Shown here in pieces: positions 45,275 through 54,562 of a stretch of DNA of 64,000 nt. This stretch comes from Phycisphaerales bacterium AB-hyl4 (GTDB taxonomy: Bacteria > Planctomycetota > Phycisphaerae > Phycisphaerales > Phycisphaeraceae). Made by a program: the position numbers and the translations under genes. Positions within the stretch are counted from its first letter, which is position 1. Every line of letters begins with the position of its first letter. Below the pieces are notes generated by a model that did not search any database, was not told the DNA's origin, and worked only from the letters and a program-made list of their open reading frames with translations. The stretch spans positions 45,346-109,345 of the forward strand of contig JBGUBD010000013.1 in NCBI GenBank assembly GCA_041821185.1, written 5' to 3'.

Positions 45275-46761
45275 TGCCCAATTCCCACGACGCGAAGTTG
45301 ATCGGCCATCGCTCTGAGGCTTCGCCCCATATCAGTCAGCAGCGTATTGCCCTTGCGCTGCTCTTCGAGCTGTTGTTTCTGCTCGTCGGGCACGCCAGCC
45401 CGGATACTGTCGGCCATCGCTGCGAACGCCATACGATGCGACTCGGCCGATCCAACCTCAGTCAGCGACAGCGGCCCCATGTCGACCTGTAACGGCTTCG
45501 CACGTAGCGAGCGGGCGTCATCGGCCTCGGCTTTTAAGCTGTTCAGGAAGTCGGCAGACGCCCGGCTCTGCGCCGCCCGCTCGTCAGCCGCGTCGGCGAT
45601 GTACTGCGCCCGCTTTTCTGCGTCGGCCCGAATGCCGTCAAAGATTTCCATCACGGCACTTGATGCTTTACCGCCTTTGAAATCCTCCAGCGCTTTATTG
45701 ATGTCGCTTACCGCGTCTGTCGCCCGCTTCATGTTGCTGGCGCTGTCCATCCCCAGCAGCTTGGCGAAGAAGTCAACCATCGAACTGGTTTTAACCTCCC
45801 GGCCCATAGCGCCCGATGCCAGGTTGAGCCCCCGCTCAGCCGCCCGCAGGCCGGTTACTGCCGCCTCTGTCGCGGTAGTGGCCCCCAGCCTCCAAGCTCC
45901 CCACGCCGCCACGCCGATGAGCAGGCCATCGCTCACAACAGCAACGCCTTTTGCCGCAGTTTCCATAGCATCGGCAACGTGTTCCCCCGCGTCTTTCCCC
46001 TCTGTTCCAAATTCAGTCAGCTCGCTTACCGCAGCTTCGATCCACGGCATGAACTGAACGGCGAACGACTGAGAAGCAAGCTTTACTCTCAATCCAAGCC
46101 GCGTGAACGCATCATTGGCAAGCTCAACCTTCGCCGCATCGACACGGTTCACAGCACCGCCGAACCGATCGACCTCGGCCGACGCCGCCGACAGTCCCGC
46201 CTTGCCCTGGTTGAGCACGTTGAGCATGTCAATGCCGGCCCGCCCGAAAATCTGGTAAGCGGCTGAAGCCTTGATGGAATGATTTTCAACGCCGGCGATG
46301 GCTTCAGCGATCTCGGCGAACTGCTCATCAGGCGACATGCGGGCCAGGCGGCGGACGTCTAATCTAAGGTCATCGATCGCACCGCCGGCACTGCCGATCC
46401 CCCTCGCCGCGTCGCCGATGTTCCGCTGCATCCGCTGCAATGAGCTGTCGAATTGCGATTGTCCCACGCCGGCGAGGTTCGCCGCATGGCGGTAGGCCTG
46501 TAATTTCTCGATGTTGATACCGAGCTGGTCGGCATACTTCGCCGTGGCGTCGATCGCGGTCATCTGCTGCTTGACGATGGCGGCGGTGATCCCCGCAGCG
46601 ACGCCACCGGCGATAGCGCCGTACTTGGCGATCTGCACACCCGCACGCGCCACACCGCCCACCAGCCGGCGGGTTGCTGCTCCGGCCCGCTGCATGCCGG
46701 ACGTAAAAGGCCGGCTGTTCAAGCCGAGCGTTACCGATAAGCTGCCGATTCTCTTTGCCAT
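45271..46761 (-). CDS. Phage tail tape-measure-like protein
   Basis: 496 aa. N-terminal SLSVTLGLNSRPFTSGMQRA and the following Gly/Ala-rich hydrophobic helix (KYGAIAGGVAAGITAAIV) are typical of tape-measure proteins, as are the long helical middle region and GRAGIDMLNVLN near residue 170. The C-terminal half is coiled-coil. In phages such a protein sets tail length. No tail, capsid or portal gene accompanies it, so here it may serve another role or be a satellite component. Confidence 0.78.
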   Translation of the reverse strand: MAKRIGSLSVTLGLNSRPFTSGMQRAGAATRRLVGGVARAGVQIAKYGAIAGGVAAGITAAIVKQQMTAIDATAKYADQLGINIEKLQAYRHAANLAGVGQSQFDSSLQRMQRNIGDAARGIGSAGGAIDDLRLDVRRLARMSPDEQFAEIAEAIAGVENHSIKASAAYQIFGRAGIDMLNVLNQGKAGLSAASAEVDRFGGAVNRVDAAKVELANDAFTRLGLRVKLASQSFAVQFMPWIEAAVSELTEFGTEGKDAGEHVADAMETAAKGVAVVSDGLLIGVAAWGAWRLGATTATEAAVTGLRAAERGLNLASGAMGREVKTSSMVDFFAKLLGMDSASNMKRATDAVSDINKALEDFKGGKASSAVMEIFDGIRADAEKRAQYIADAADERAAQSRASADFLNSLKAEADDARSLRAKPLQVDMGPLSLTEVGSAESHRMAFAAMADSIRAGVPDEQKQQLEEQRKGNTLLTDMGRSLRAMADQLRVVGIGQ

Positions 46762-46766
46762 GATCG

Positions 46767-46994
46767 TTACCTTGTTTCGTGGAGCAGGCCGGCGAGCGGA
46801 ATGCCCCGCCGCCGTGAGCGTGATGTGCTACGCAGTGCGTTGGCGATGCGCGGAAGTTGAGCACGCGACCAGACCCGGCCCCGCGTCGTGCGACTGGCCG
46901 GCCTGATAGCGCGGGTTCGTGTGGCGTAGTGGATCTGGTGAGTCGCAACGCCGAGCGTACGGGCCAGGTCGGAGATATTGAACAGGTCAGCCAA
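46767..46994 (-). CDS. Small MerR/HTH-like DNA-binding protein, TTG start
   Basis: 75 aa from TTG at 46994, six bases after GAGGGGG. LFNISDLARTLGVATHQIHY then RVWSRAQLPRIANAL is an HTH of the MerR/HTH_17 kind. It overlaps the end of the preceding gene, so it is cotranslated. Confidence 0.78.
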   Translation of the reverse strand: MADLFNISDLARTLGVATHQIHYATRTRAIRPASRTTRGRVWSRAQLPRIANALRSTSRSRRRGIPLAGLLHETR

Positions 46995-47205
46995 CGCGCA
47001 CCCCCTCGCCGGCGGTGGCCTGTTGAGCGCGTTCGAGTAGCGCGGCCTCGACGGCTTGTAGGTCGCATACAAAACGGTCGCCCGCCCGCAGGGCCGGAAC
47101 TCGCTTCGCCTCGGCCTCAGCACGAAGCCATCGGAACGGCACCCGCAGGGCGCGGGCCGCTGTGTTCAGCGGAATCAGTCGCCGGTTGTGTTGGTTGCTC
47201 TCCAT
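46987..47205 (-). CDS. Small HTH-like DNA-binding protein
   Basis: 72 aa. IPLNTAARALRVPFRWLRAE then RFVCDLQAVEAALLER is an excisionase/AlpA-like HTH pattern. The ATG at 47205 is followed closely by the overlapping gene at 46994. Confidence 0.78.
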   Translation of the reverse strand: MESNQHNRRLIPLNTAARALRVPFRWLRAEAEAKRVPALRAGDRFVCDLQAVEAALLERAQQATAGEGVRVG

Positions 47206-47257
47206 GCCTGAATATCATCAGGCACGGTTCAGCAGATAGGGCGAAGCTATGCGGCAA

Positions 47258-48067
47258 TCAAGGCGCAAGTTTTGACGCGAGCCGCCGGCCTGCAAGGGTC
47301 AGCCTCGCGCCCTGCCGTTCGTGTTCGGGCCGCTCGGCAAGCCCCAACGTCACAAGGCGCTTGATCGCGTCGCCAGCCGTCCGCCTCGATATGCCTGATG
47401 GTTCGACCTCGCGGGAACGATCGGCCACCGCTTCGAGCGTAGCCAAGTCTGCCGCATCGAAGCGAGCCAGGGCTTGCAGTGCCAGCCGTTGCGACCGTGT
47501 GAGCGCCTGCTGCTGGCTCGCGGCTTCGTCGCCATCGGCCGTCGCCGGCTTGGCACCTGCACCGGACACAGGGGCGGGCCACGCTTCGGCCGCGATCTCG
47601 CCCAACTCGTCAGCGAACCGCCGGGCCTCGCCCTGCACCAGCTTCCACGGCTCAAAGCCGGCAGCCCGCCAGTCGCCAAGCATGGCTTGCCCCACGGCCG
47701 CGACAAGCGCCGCCTGGTGCTCTTCAATCTCGCCGGCGACGCCTTGCCGGTCCTGCCGCCGGGCAGCCTTCAACAGCGGGCCAAGGTACTCACGCTCGAA
47801 GTCGTCGAGCAGGCCGGGCAATGCCTCGGCATGAGCCGGCGGCGCTTCGCCTGGTGCAGGCCCACGCCGGCCGGCCTCGGTCTGCATCCGCCATGCCCTC
47901 GCTAATCGTGGCCGGCCGTGCTCGGCGATCTGGCGAGCGTGCAGGCCGATCGCTTCGCCGGCCGCGTCGTGGGGGTTGGTGGTGATGCCGTCGATGAACT
48001 GCTCAAGCCAGGCAATCGCCTGCTCTGCCAGCTTCCGGCAATCCGCCGCGCGTTGCTCTGTTGACAT
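47258..48067 (-). CDS. Hypothetical protein with predicted C-terminal winged helix
   Basis: 269 aa from the ATG at 48067 (an upstream TTG at 48094 is less likely). The N-terminal two thirds are helical (CRKLAEQAIAWLEQFIDG and on). The last 85 residues (LTRSQRLALQALARFDAADL, then ISRRTAGDAIKRLVTLGLAE) look like a MarR/winged-helix DNA-binding domain. No named family. Same strand as the rest of the element's operon. Confidence 0.75.
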   Translation of the reverse strand: MSTEQRAADCRKLAEQAIAWLEQFIDGITTNPHDAAGEAIGLHARQIAEHGRPRLARAWRMQTEAGRRGPAPGEAPPAHAEALPGLLDDFEREYLGPLLKAARRQDRQGVAGEIEEHQAALVAAVGQAMLGDWRAAGFEPWKLVQGEARRFADELGEIAAEAWPAPVSGAGAKPATADGDEAASQQQALTRSQRLALQALARFDAADLATLEAVADRSREVEPSGISRRTAGDAIKRLVTLGLAERPEHERQGARLTLAGRRLASKLAP

Positions 48068-48208
48068 GTTCCAGCCCCTTAAAAACCGGGCCAACGCCGG
48101 CGACGCGCTCCGGGCTGGTGGATTGCGTCGCCGACGTCGTACGCTGCTGGCCGGCAGCTACCCGCGTTCGTTCAGTCTACCAATTGACACTCCGCTATTC
48201 TGCTCATC

Positions 48209-48418
48209 ATGCCCAAGCCCAAACAGCCAACCCCGCGGCTGCTGTCTTCCAAAGAAGTCGCGAAGATCGTCGGCTATTCGGTCCCTACGGTCATCCGATG
48301 GGCCGAAATGGGGATGTACGACTTCCCCCAGCCGGCCATCGAAGGAAAACGGGGCCGGGGTAAGCGCTGGCACTCCGATGATCTTGATGACTGGCTGAAG
48401 AGTATTCGCACAAAGTGA
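48209..48418 (+). CDS. AlpA-like HTH protein, opposite strand
   Basis: 69 aa. LLSSKEVAKIVGYSVPTVIR then RWHSDDLDDWLKSI is a typical AlpA/HTH_17 winged helix. It is the only element gene on the plus strand and is convergent with the next HTH gene, suggesting separate control, for example of excision. Confidence 0.85.
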   Translation: MPKPKQPTPRLLSSKEVAKIVGYSVPTVIRWAEMGMYDFPQPAIEGKRGRGKRWHSDDLDDWLKSIRTK

Positions 48419-48423
48419 CCTCC

Positions 48424-48639
48424 CTACTCGCGTGACCTTTCGGCTCGCTGCTGCTGAATGTACGCCTCCACATCGGCCGCAGGCACGCGCCAGTCACGCC
48501 GCAGCTTGATCGCGTTGGGGAACGCGCCGGCGTCGGCCATGTGCCGCGCGGTGTTGCGGTGACAACCGAGCCGCTTGGCGACCTCGGTCGTGGTCAACCA
48601 TTCATCCGGGGGCGTGTTGTTGACGAGCGTAGGCACCAT
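48424..48639 (-). CDS. HTH_17 excisionase-like protein
   Basis: 71 aa. WLTTTEVAKRLGCHRNTARH then RDWRVPAADVEAYIQQQ is an excisionase-type HTH. It is convergent with the AlpA-like gene. Confidence 0.85.
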   Translation of the reverse strand: MVPTLVNNTPPDEWLTTTEVAKRLGCHRNTARHMADAGAFPNAIKLRRDWRVPAADVEAYIQQQRAERSRE

Positions 48640-48648
48640 GGCAGCATG

Positions 48649-48939
48649 CTATCGTGGCTGGCCACGGCTCGCGTCAGCCGGCCCCACGGCCTGCACGAAG
48701 ACGCTCGCCCAGGTCGCGAAGAACGCCGAGCCGTCGCCGTCCATCACCATCGCCCCATCTGGCAATTCCTCGGCGGTCAAGCTGCGAATCAAGCATCCAT
48801 CCCGTTCTACATGCACCACGATGCCGCCCCAGGCGACACCGCCCTCGTCATCGGTCCAAGCATGCACGAACATACCCGGCCGCACCTTCACGCCGTGCAC
48901 TGTGGCCGGCGTCTGCTTCGTTTTCTGATTCTTCGCCAT
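48649..48939 (-). CDS. Hypothetical small protein of the element
   Basis: 96 aa. A KOW/SH3-like beta pattern is possible (VKVRPGMFVHAWTDDEGG, GIVVHVERDGCLIRSL). No family recognised. It starts with ATG at 48939 and lies at the head of the leftward operon. Confidence 0.65.
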   Translation of the reverse strand: MAKNQKTKQTPATVHGVKVRPGMFVHAWTDDEGGVAWGGIVVHVERDGCLIRSLTAEELPDGAMVMDGDGSAFFATWASVFVQAVGPADASRGQPR

Positions 48940-48981
48940 GGTCTGATTCTCCGTTGTTGGTGGCGATCGGTGGCCTGCCGC

Positions 48982-49305
48982 TCACGCAGCGGGGCGGGCC
49001 AGGTATTGCAGGACGTTGGCGAGTGATCCCCGCACGCCGATGATGTGCAGAAGCATCCGGGCTTTGCCCTCGACTGGACGCGTCGGCGTGTGATCGCTGG
49101 CCCTCACCGTCAGCTTGCCGGCGTCGGCGTGTTGCAGCTTGACATAGTGCGAACGCTTGCAGCGGGATCGGTACACGCGGCGAATCGTCCAGCCGTGGGC
49201 CTCAGCCTCGCGGGTGATGGCCTGCACCGCCTCGCGAAGCGATGCGCGTACGTCGCCGCCGGTGCTCCGTGTGGTGGCGGTATGATGTGTGGTCAGTGTC
49301 GTCAT
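48982..49305 (-). CDS. Hypothetical small basic protein of the element
   Basis: 107 aa from the ATG at 49305, with GGGAG upstream. It has basic and beta-rich patterns (IRRVYRSRCKRSHYVKLQHA) that could bind nucleic acid. No family recognised. It is the first gene of the leftward operon near the right end of the element. Confidence 0.65.
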   Translation of the reverse strand: MTTLTTHHTATTRSTGGDVRASLREAVQAITREAEAHGWTIRRVYRSRCKRSHYVKLQHADAGKLTVRASDHTPTRPVEGKARMLLHIIGVRGSLANVLQYLARPAA

Positions 49306-49666
49306 CGAAGTTACTCCCTTCGGTGATGGCTCGCCCTGCCAGCGGTCGCACGCCGGCGGGGCATTTGGATCGGCTGCCCACGCGGACAGCACTACTTGCG
49401 ATTCTTCATAAAAACAGCTTCAAAACCTCCTGAAAAACACGCGTTACTTAACGGTCGGTATCCAGCCGACCCGATTTTTCGCGATTTTTGGCCCCCTATC
49501 CCCTGCACCGCCCCCGCCCCTTGGCCTGCTGCCACGCTCAGCCCTGCCGCTGCTGGCGGTGGTCAATGCTCGCCGTTGCAGCCGGAAGCCGCAGCGGGGC
49601 TTGTGTTGGATCGTGGGCGGTGCATTCATGCGGATAGCTCCCCGGCGTCGGCCGGTGGTGATCGGT
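49306..49666. other. Element right-end non-coding region
   Basis: 361 bases between the first operon gene and the displaced integrase tail. It has A/T-rich patches around 49400-49500 and a perfect minus-strand AGGAGG (complement of 49426-49431) with no proper start codon at normal distance. It likely holds the operon promoter and possibly the origin; I cannot pinpoint either. Confidence 0.45.
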
Positions 49667-49880
49667 CTACTCGCTGCTTGTCAGTGTCAGGATTGCGGCC
49701 CGCTTCGCCGGCGACAGGCAGGCCAGCGCCTCGACGTGGGCGACGATGGCGGCGCGTTCATGCTCAGGCAGGCAGGCCACCGCCTCGGCGATCGCGGCCG
49801 AATCCCGACAAGATGGCCGACATTCTGGCGGGGCATCATCACAACGGGGGGCGTCGCCGGCGGTTACGTCACTACGCGAA
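49667..49880 (-). other. Displaced C-terminal tail of the element integrase
   Basis: In frame with the integrase when attL and attR are recombined. It codes for SRSDVTAG followed by a helical tail (SAAIAEAVACLPEHERAAIV, then HVEALACLSPAKRAAILTL) and a TAG at 49667. It has no own start in the integrated state. The tail resembles the C-terminal helices of related planctomycete integrases. Confidence 0.75.
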
Positions 49881-49943
<63 letters not shown>

Positions 49944-49986
49944 AAATGGCTCGTATGCACGCAAAAGCGTCTACGAGCCATTTTTA
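49944..49986 (+). terminator. Original chromosomal terminator of tRNA-Ser
   Basis: AAATGGCTCGTA and TACGAGCCATTT arms with a 16-base loop followed by T residues, just outside attR. Before integration it would have followed tRNA-Ser directly. Confidence 0.85.
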
Positions 49987-50159
49987 TTGCGCCCCACCGC
50001 CCCCCGCGGGACCCCACTGTCCCCAATTGGTCCCCAAAGCGGCTGAGTGGCTGTTTGCCGGCTCGGCAGCCCCCACACATCTCGATCTTCCCAGGAAATC
50101 TTCACCGCAATTTGGTGGGTCACGGGCGGTGTCTGCGCGCTCCGGACGAAAACAACGTC

Positions 50160-50504
50160 ATGAAGCAAACACCCCCCCAATCGTCGTCGTTCCCACCCTC
50201 CGGCCCGCTCACCATGGAAGAGGTGCAGATCGCTCTTGCTCCGCTGGCCGATCAGTACCCACCGATCCTGTCACTGCCCCAGGCAGCCGCCCTGTCACAC
50301 TACACGCCAGGCTCGCTTAAAAAGATTGTCAGCCAGGGCCGGTTCCTCGACAGCGCGATCCGTGGTCGACCCCTGCGGTTCTGGCGCGACCGGTTCGTGC
50401 TGGAGATTGCTCACAACGCCACCTCACCCCGCCGGTCGGCCAAACCCTTCAAGGAGGAGCCGAAGGCCACACCCCCCGACATCACGGAGACGCCCAAGCG
50501 ATGA
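50160..50504 (+). CDS. Excisionase-like HTH protein
   Basis: 114 aa. LTMEEVQIALAPLADQY precedes an HTH_17-like segment (LSLPQAAALSHYTPGSLKKI, then RGRPLRFWRDRFVLEI). It overlaps the next integrase start by four bases (ATGA), the classic xis-int arrangement. The Ser/Pro-rich N-terminus and Lys/Pro-rich C-terminus are likely disordered. Confidence 0.8.
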   Translation: MKQTPPQSSSFPPSGPLTMEEVQIALAPLADQYPPILSLPQAAALSHYTPGSLKKIVSQGRFLDSAIRGRPLRFWRDRFVLEIAHNATSPRRSAKPFKEEPKATPPDITETPKR

Positions 50505-51676
50505 AGCTGGCCAATCGGCATGCTTGTGAAGGGACGGTGCCGCGCATCACCATCGGTCAGCGCGTCTACCGCCGGGCCGATGGCAGCCGGTATGTCAGCA
50601 ACACGTGGACCGCCCAGTGGTCCTACGAAGGCAAGCATCATTATGAAGCGCTCCAGACACGCCGGAAGGATGCGGCGCTGCGGAAGGCCTTTTCGATCTG
50701 TGAGCGGATTCGAACTGGTGAGGTGAAACCGAAGAAGTACACGCTCTCGATGGCAGAGATGCAGGAGAAATACATCGACCTCAAGCGGGGCGAAGGCCGG
50801 GCGCCGAAGACGGTTCAGAAGTACGAAGCCGGGCTGCTGTCGCTGGTGACGTGGTCGACCACGGTCGGCCGGCGATCGGCCACCGGATTCACCGCCAGCG
50901 ATTTCTGGCGCTACAACCGGTGGCTGGCGGAAAACGGGTCCAGCGAAAAGACGCGCTACGACCGGCTCATCCTGATCAAGCAAGCGTTCAAGTGGGCGCA
51001 CAAGCAAAAGCTGCTGGCTGAGAACCCGCTGGTTGGCGTCAGCCTCAGCGAACCTGCCCCGACCGAGCAGCCCTGCTTCACGCCTGACCAAGTGTCCATC
51101 TTGCTGCGGGAGGCGGACCCGCATGAGGCCGGCATCTACGCCACCATGGCCTACCTGGGCCTGCGCATCGGCGAGGTGCGTGAACTCCGCTGGTCCGACA
51201 TCCTCTTCGATGCCGGTGAGCATGGCGTGGTGGTGATCCGGCGCGGTGGCTCGGCCGGCACCACGAAAAACCGCAGGGTGCGTCGCGTCCCGCTCAACCC
51301 GGCCCTTAAACCTTACCTGGCCACCGTTGATCGCAAGTTCGAACGAGTCTTTACGGCGCGCCCTTCCCCCAAGCATCCGGCCGGCGGCGGCCCGATCAGC
51401 GAACGACGGCTGTTGCTGTCCCTCAAGCGGCTGTGCAAACGGTGCGGGTTCGACCATCCGGACCAGTACAAATTGCACACGTTCCGGCACGTGTTTGCCT
51501 CGATGTGCGCTCGATCCAACGTCGCCTACAAGTACGCGCTGACGTGGCTGGGCCATTCGGATTCCAAGATTCTGGACATCTACTACACGATGTTCGACGA
51601 CGTTGCCGGCGAAGCGATGCAGGCCATCGTCTATCCCATCCAACCGCCTTCGAAACCACCATCGGAAGGTCAATGA
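50501..51676 (+). CDS. Tyrosine recombinase/integrase (second, outside attR)
   Basis: 391 aa, complete: core-binding domain about 80-175, Arg222 in LGLRIGEVRELR, His326/Arg329 in HTFRHVFAS, His352 in WLGHSDSKI and Tyr361 or 362 in DIYYTM. It is distinct from the element integrase. It is coupled to the xis-like gene but has no visible attachment site or cargo to its right, so it may be a relic of another element that used the same tRNA. Confidence 0.93.
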   Translation: MKLANRHACEGTVPRITIGQRVYRRADGSRYVSNTWTAQWSYEGKHHYEALQTRRKDAALRKAFSICERIRTGEVKPKKYTLSMAEMQEKYIDLKRGEGRAPKTVQKYEAGLLSLVTWSTTVGRRSATGFTASDFWRYNRWLAENGSSEKTRYDRLILIKQAFKWAHKQKLLAENPLVGVSLSEPAPTEQPCFTPDQVSILLREADPHEAGIYATMAYLGLRIGEVRELRWSDILFDAGEHGVVVIRRGGSAGTTKNRRVRRVPLNPALKPYLATVDRKFERVFTARPSPKHPAGGGPISERRLLLSLKRLCKRCGFDHPDQYKLHTFRHVFASMCARSNVAYKYALTWLGHSDSKILDIYYTMFDDVAGEAMQAIVYPIQPPSKPPSEGQ

Positions 51677-51853
51677 GCCGATTGGACGCAGCGTTACCAT
51701 TTCGGCCCCTCGCGCCTGTTGAACCTGAAAGGCACCCTGTCGTTGCAGGAGAGCGGGCTGCATTGGCCCTACTGCTGGATCGTCGCCACGCTGGCTGAGG
51801 GAGGCTGATCGCACCCAGACCGATGGGGGCCGCCAACACGCCGTTCGTACTGA

Positions 51854-54328
51854 TCACAAGATTCCGCGATCAGAAGAGCTTGCCTGGCTGACGGCATGCT
51901 GTGGGGTTGATGCAGGTTGGCGCTGAGGGCGGGCGTTCGCAGGATGACGCAACTCGCATGAGTCGCCCTGCAATCCCTCGCTGGTGACACAGATGATCGT
52001 TGGGCCTTGCGGGTCAGTCTCCACCTCAATCTCCGCTCGGCCATTGGAGAGTTGAAGACGACGACTGCCCCTTACCGTCCCCAGATTGTCAAGCAGTCGG
52101 CCGTGCCCAGCCAACGTAAACTGCACCACGTGGTGCGCATCCAGGCATCGCACGCCCGACGCGTCATAGGCGCGAACGCTGACAAACACCCGGCCATCCT
52201 CGCGCGGGCCTGTGCTCAGCCGCAAGTGCGTCGGCGACTGCCATCGCTGCGTCTGGTACTCGAAATCGAGTTGATCGACCAGTCGCTCACCGTCGGCGTA
52301 CGCCACTGCCTCCAGGCGGTTGACGCCCGCCTCGAACGCCATCTTCCATTGCAGGCCCGCCGCGGGGAAGGCTTGCGGATCGCGCTGACGAAGCCCCTGC
52401 GATTCGCCGTTGAGAAACAGTTCGACCGAATCGCAATTGGAATAGACCCGCACCGTTTTCAATTCGCCCGGCTCGCCCCAGCGCACCGGCGCGTGGTGGC
52501 TGTGGATATGAACCATCGGCGATGTCGCCCAATGGGACTGGAACACGTAGTACGCTTCCTTGGGCGTCAGGTCGCGCTCCACCACACCCTTCGTGTTGAT
52601 ATAAGGCAAAGGGTTGTCCGGCCGAACGGGTGTGGCGAAATCCTTAAACGTCCACTGCACCGCCCCCGTCAGCGAAGGCATTGATTCCTGAACGCCCAAG
52701 TGCCAATCCACAAGCTCGCAAATGTAGCTTTCAGACCAGTCGCCCAGCAGCGAAACGCGCGGCGGGCCGCCGGTGAGCTTGTAATCACCATCACGTTCAT
52801 CCGCCCCCTGACCGGTGGGAATGACATCAAGGCCGCTGTAAAGCTCTTCCGCATGCCTGCCCGCGATGCTGTCGCCGCCCCATTCCAGATGCAGAAAACG
52901 CGGCGTCTGCTGCACCGCTTCGTTCAAGTACTGCTTGTACTCCGGGTAAGTGCCGCGATACCACCCCGCCCAGATCGATGGCGAGTACACATCAACCACA
53001 TCCTTGCAGAACTCGCAGCGGCGGATGCCTGTCACCCTCGAAGGGTCCAACTGATGGGCGAGTTCATGCAACTCAATCATGAACGCGCGAATCTGTTGCT
53101 CGTCGAATGATTCAAAGTCCGCCGGCCAGTCGTTTTCATTGCCCAGGCCCCAGATGATGACGCTGGGGTGGTTCTTGTGCTGCTCGATCATCGCGGTGAG
53201 CATGTCGCGACACTGCTGGCGATACGCTTGTCCGCCGACTCCGCCACGGCACCAGGGGATTTCTTCGTACACCAGCAAACCCAACTCGTCGCACAGGTCA
53301 AGCACGATGCGGGACTGCTGGTAATGGCCCAGCCGAACGAAGTTGGCGCCCATGTCCTTGATCAACTGCATCTCGCGACGGGTCATCGCTTCGGTCATGG
53401 CAGCGCCGACGCCCGCGTGATCTTCGTGACGGTGCGTGCCGCGCAGCAGAAGCCGCTCGCCGTTCAGGTAGAACGGGCCGTTCGGCTCGAAGCTGAACTG
53501 CCGCACGCCGAACCGCTCGGTGCATTCGGTCCGTCCGTGGGGCGACGCAAGTTGCACGGTGCATTCGTACAGCGCCGGCCGATCAGGCGACCACACGCTC
53601 GGCTCATCCAACATGAACGAAGCGATCGCCTGTTCACCCGCGAACGCCTCAGCCTGCACCTCGGCTTGGCGGACCACCTGCCCCGACGGGTCACGGAGAA
53701 TCACGTCAAAGCTCACCGCATCGCTGAACTGGTTCGGGTTGTAAAGACGAACGCTGACCTGAACCGTCGCGCTTTGGCTGTCGGTCAACTCGCTGGCCAC
53801 ATGGACATGCTGCAATGAGATGGCCGGCACGTGGACGAGGTTCACATCGCGATACAGCCCGCCGTAGAGACAAAAGTCCGCCGTGTCAGACGGGATCGTT
53901 TCCAAGTCGCGGCTGTTGTCGCATTGAATGGCAATCGGCACGCCCGTTCCGCCCAACGCCGCCCGGCAATATTCCAGGTGGTCCGTCAGATCGATGGTGA
54001 ACTCGTCGTACCCGCCGAGGTGTGACCCCGCGAGGCGTGTATAGACATACACGTCAGTCCGCTGACCCGCCCCTTCAAAGTGCAGCAACGTCCGCCCGCC
54101 CGGATAAGGATTCGCCCCGGTCAGTTCAGTGGCGTACCAGCCCGGCCCCTGGTAGTAGGTGGTGTCGGGATCGACGCCGTCCGATGCGTTAAAGCAATGC
54201 GGCAACGTGACAGCATGCCAGGGTACATTGAAGTGGTTGCCGTACACCCGCTCACGCCAGACTTCCCAAGGGCCTCCGAGCGTGCCCCGGTAGTGCGTCC
54301 ATCCATCGGTGAGTCGCTGTGTATGCAT
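51854..54328 (-). CDS. GH2 family beta-galactosidase/beta-glucuronidase-like glycoside hydrolase
   Basis: 824 aa, no signal peptide, so cytoplasmic. Jelly-roll sugar-binding domain (about 1-170), immunoglobulin-like domain (180-275), TIM barrel (280-600) with FYLNGERLLLRGTHRHEDHA, acid/base Glu399 in WGLGNEND and nucleophile Glu482 in HLEWGGD, then C-terminal beta domains (600-800, DUF4982-like). Retaining exo-glycosidase; specificity is open (galactoside, glucuronide or mannoside). It lies on the same strand as the pseudopilin, LacI and DUF4838 genes, probably in one regulon. The ATG at 54328 is chosen; a TTG at 54337 is possible. Confidence 0.93.
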   Translation of the reverse strand: MHTQRLTDGWTHYRGTLGGPWEVWRERVYGNHFNVPWHAVTLPHCFNASDGVDPDTTYYQGPGWYATELTGANPYPGGRTLLHFEGAGQRTDVYVYTRLAGSHLGGYDEFTIDLTDHLEYCRAALGGTGVPIAIQCDNSRDLETIPSDTADFCLYGGLYRDVNLVHVPAISLQHVHVASELTDSQSATVQVSVRLYNPNQFSDAVSFDVILRDPSGQVVRQAEVQAEAFAGEQAIASFMLDEPSVWSPDRPALYECTVQLASPHGRTECTERFGVRQFSFEPNGPFYLNGERLLLRGTHRHEDHAGVGAAMTEAMTRREMQLIKDMGANFVRLGHYQQSRIVLDLCDELGLLVYEEIPWCRGGVGGQAYRQQCRDMLTAMIEQHKNHPSVIIWGLGNENDWPADFESFDEQQIRAFMIELHELAHQLDPSRVTGIRRCEFCKDVVDVYSPSIWAGWYRGTYPEYKQYLNEAVQQTPRFLHLEWGGDSIAGRHAEELYSGLDVIPTGQGADERDGDYKLTGGPPRVSLLGDWSESYICELVDWHLGVQESMPSLTGAVQWTFKDFATPVRPDNPLPYINTKGVVERDLTPKEAYYVFQSHWATSPMVHIHSHHAPVRWGEPGELKTVRVYSNCDSVELFLNGESQGLRQRDPQAFPAAGLQWKMAFEAGVNRLEAVAYADGERLVDQLDFEYQTQRWQSPTHLRLSTGPREDGRVFVSVRAYDASGVRCLDAHHVVQFTLAGHGRLLDNLGTVRGSRRLQLSNGRAEIEVETDPQGPTIICVTSEGLQGDSCELRHPANARPQRQPASTPQHAVSQASSSDRGIL

Positions 54329-54376
54329 ATATATCAATACTATCCTTTATGCAGTGGGCCAGTGTGCTTCGCAACC

Positions 54377-54395
54377 CGCCGGTCATTAACCGGCG
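54377..54395. repeat. Short hairpin upstream of the GH2 gene
   Basis: CGCCGGT and ACCGGCG arms around CATTA, 49 bases before the GH2 start. It is a possible operator or a weak terminator for the pseudopilin gene; no T-run. Confidence 0.5.
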
Positions 54396-54562
54396 AGAAA
54401 TGTATATAGTAACATCCACGGCCTCGTGGCCGCTGATTGCCGCCCCACCCATGCCAGCACACCAGCCACGGAAGATCGCATGCCGAACATTTACGCTACA
54501 ACCCAAAGGTATTCACGAGCCGCTGGCCCATGTCGGCCCGGAGCAGTACCAGGCCGAGCACG

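Noticed and set aside
45347-46057. 236-codon plus-strand open frame inside the element
   Set aside because: Ser/Ala-rich shadow of the tape-measure-like gene.
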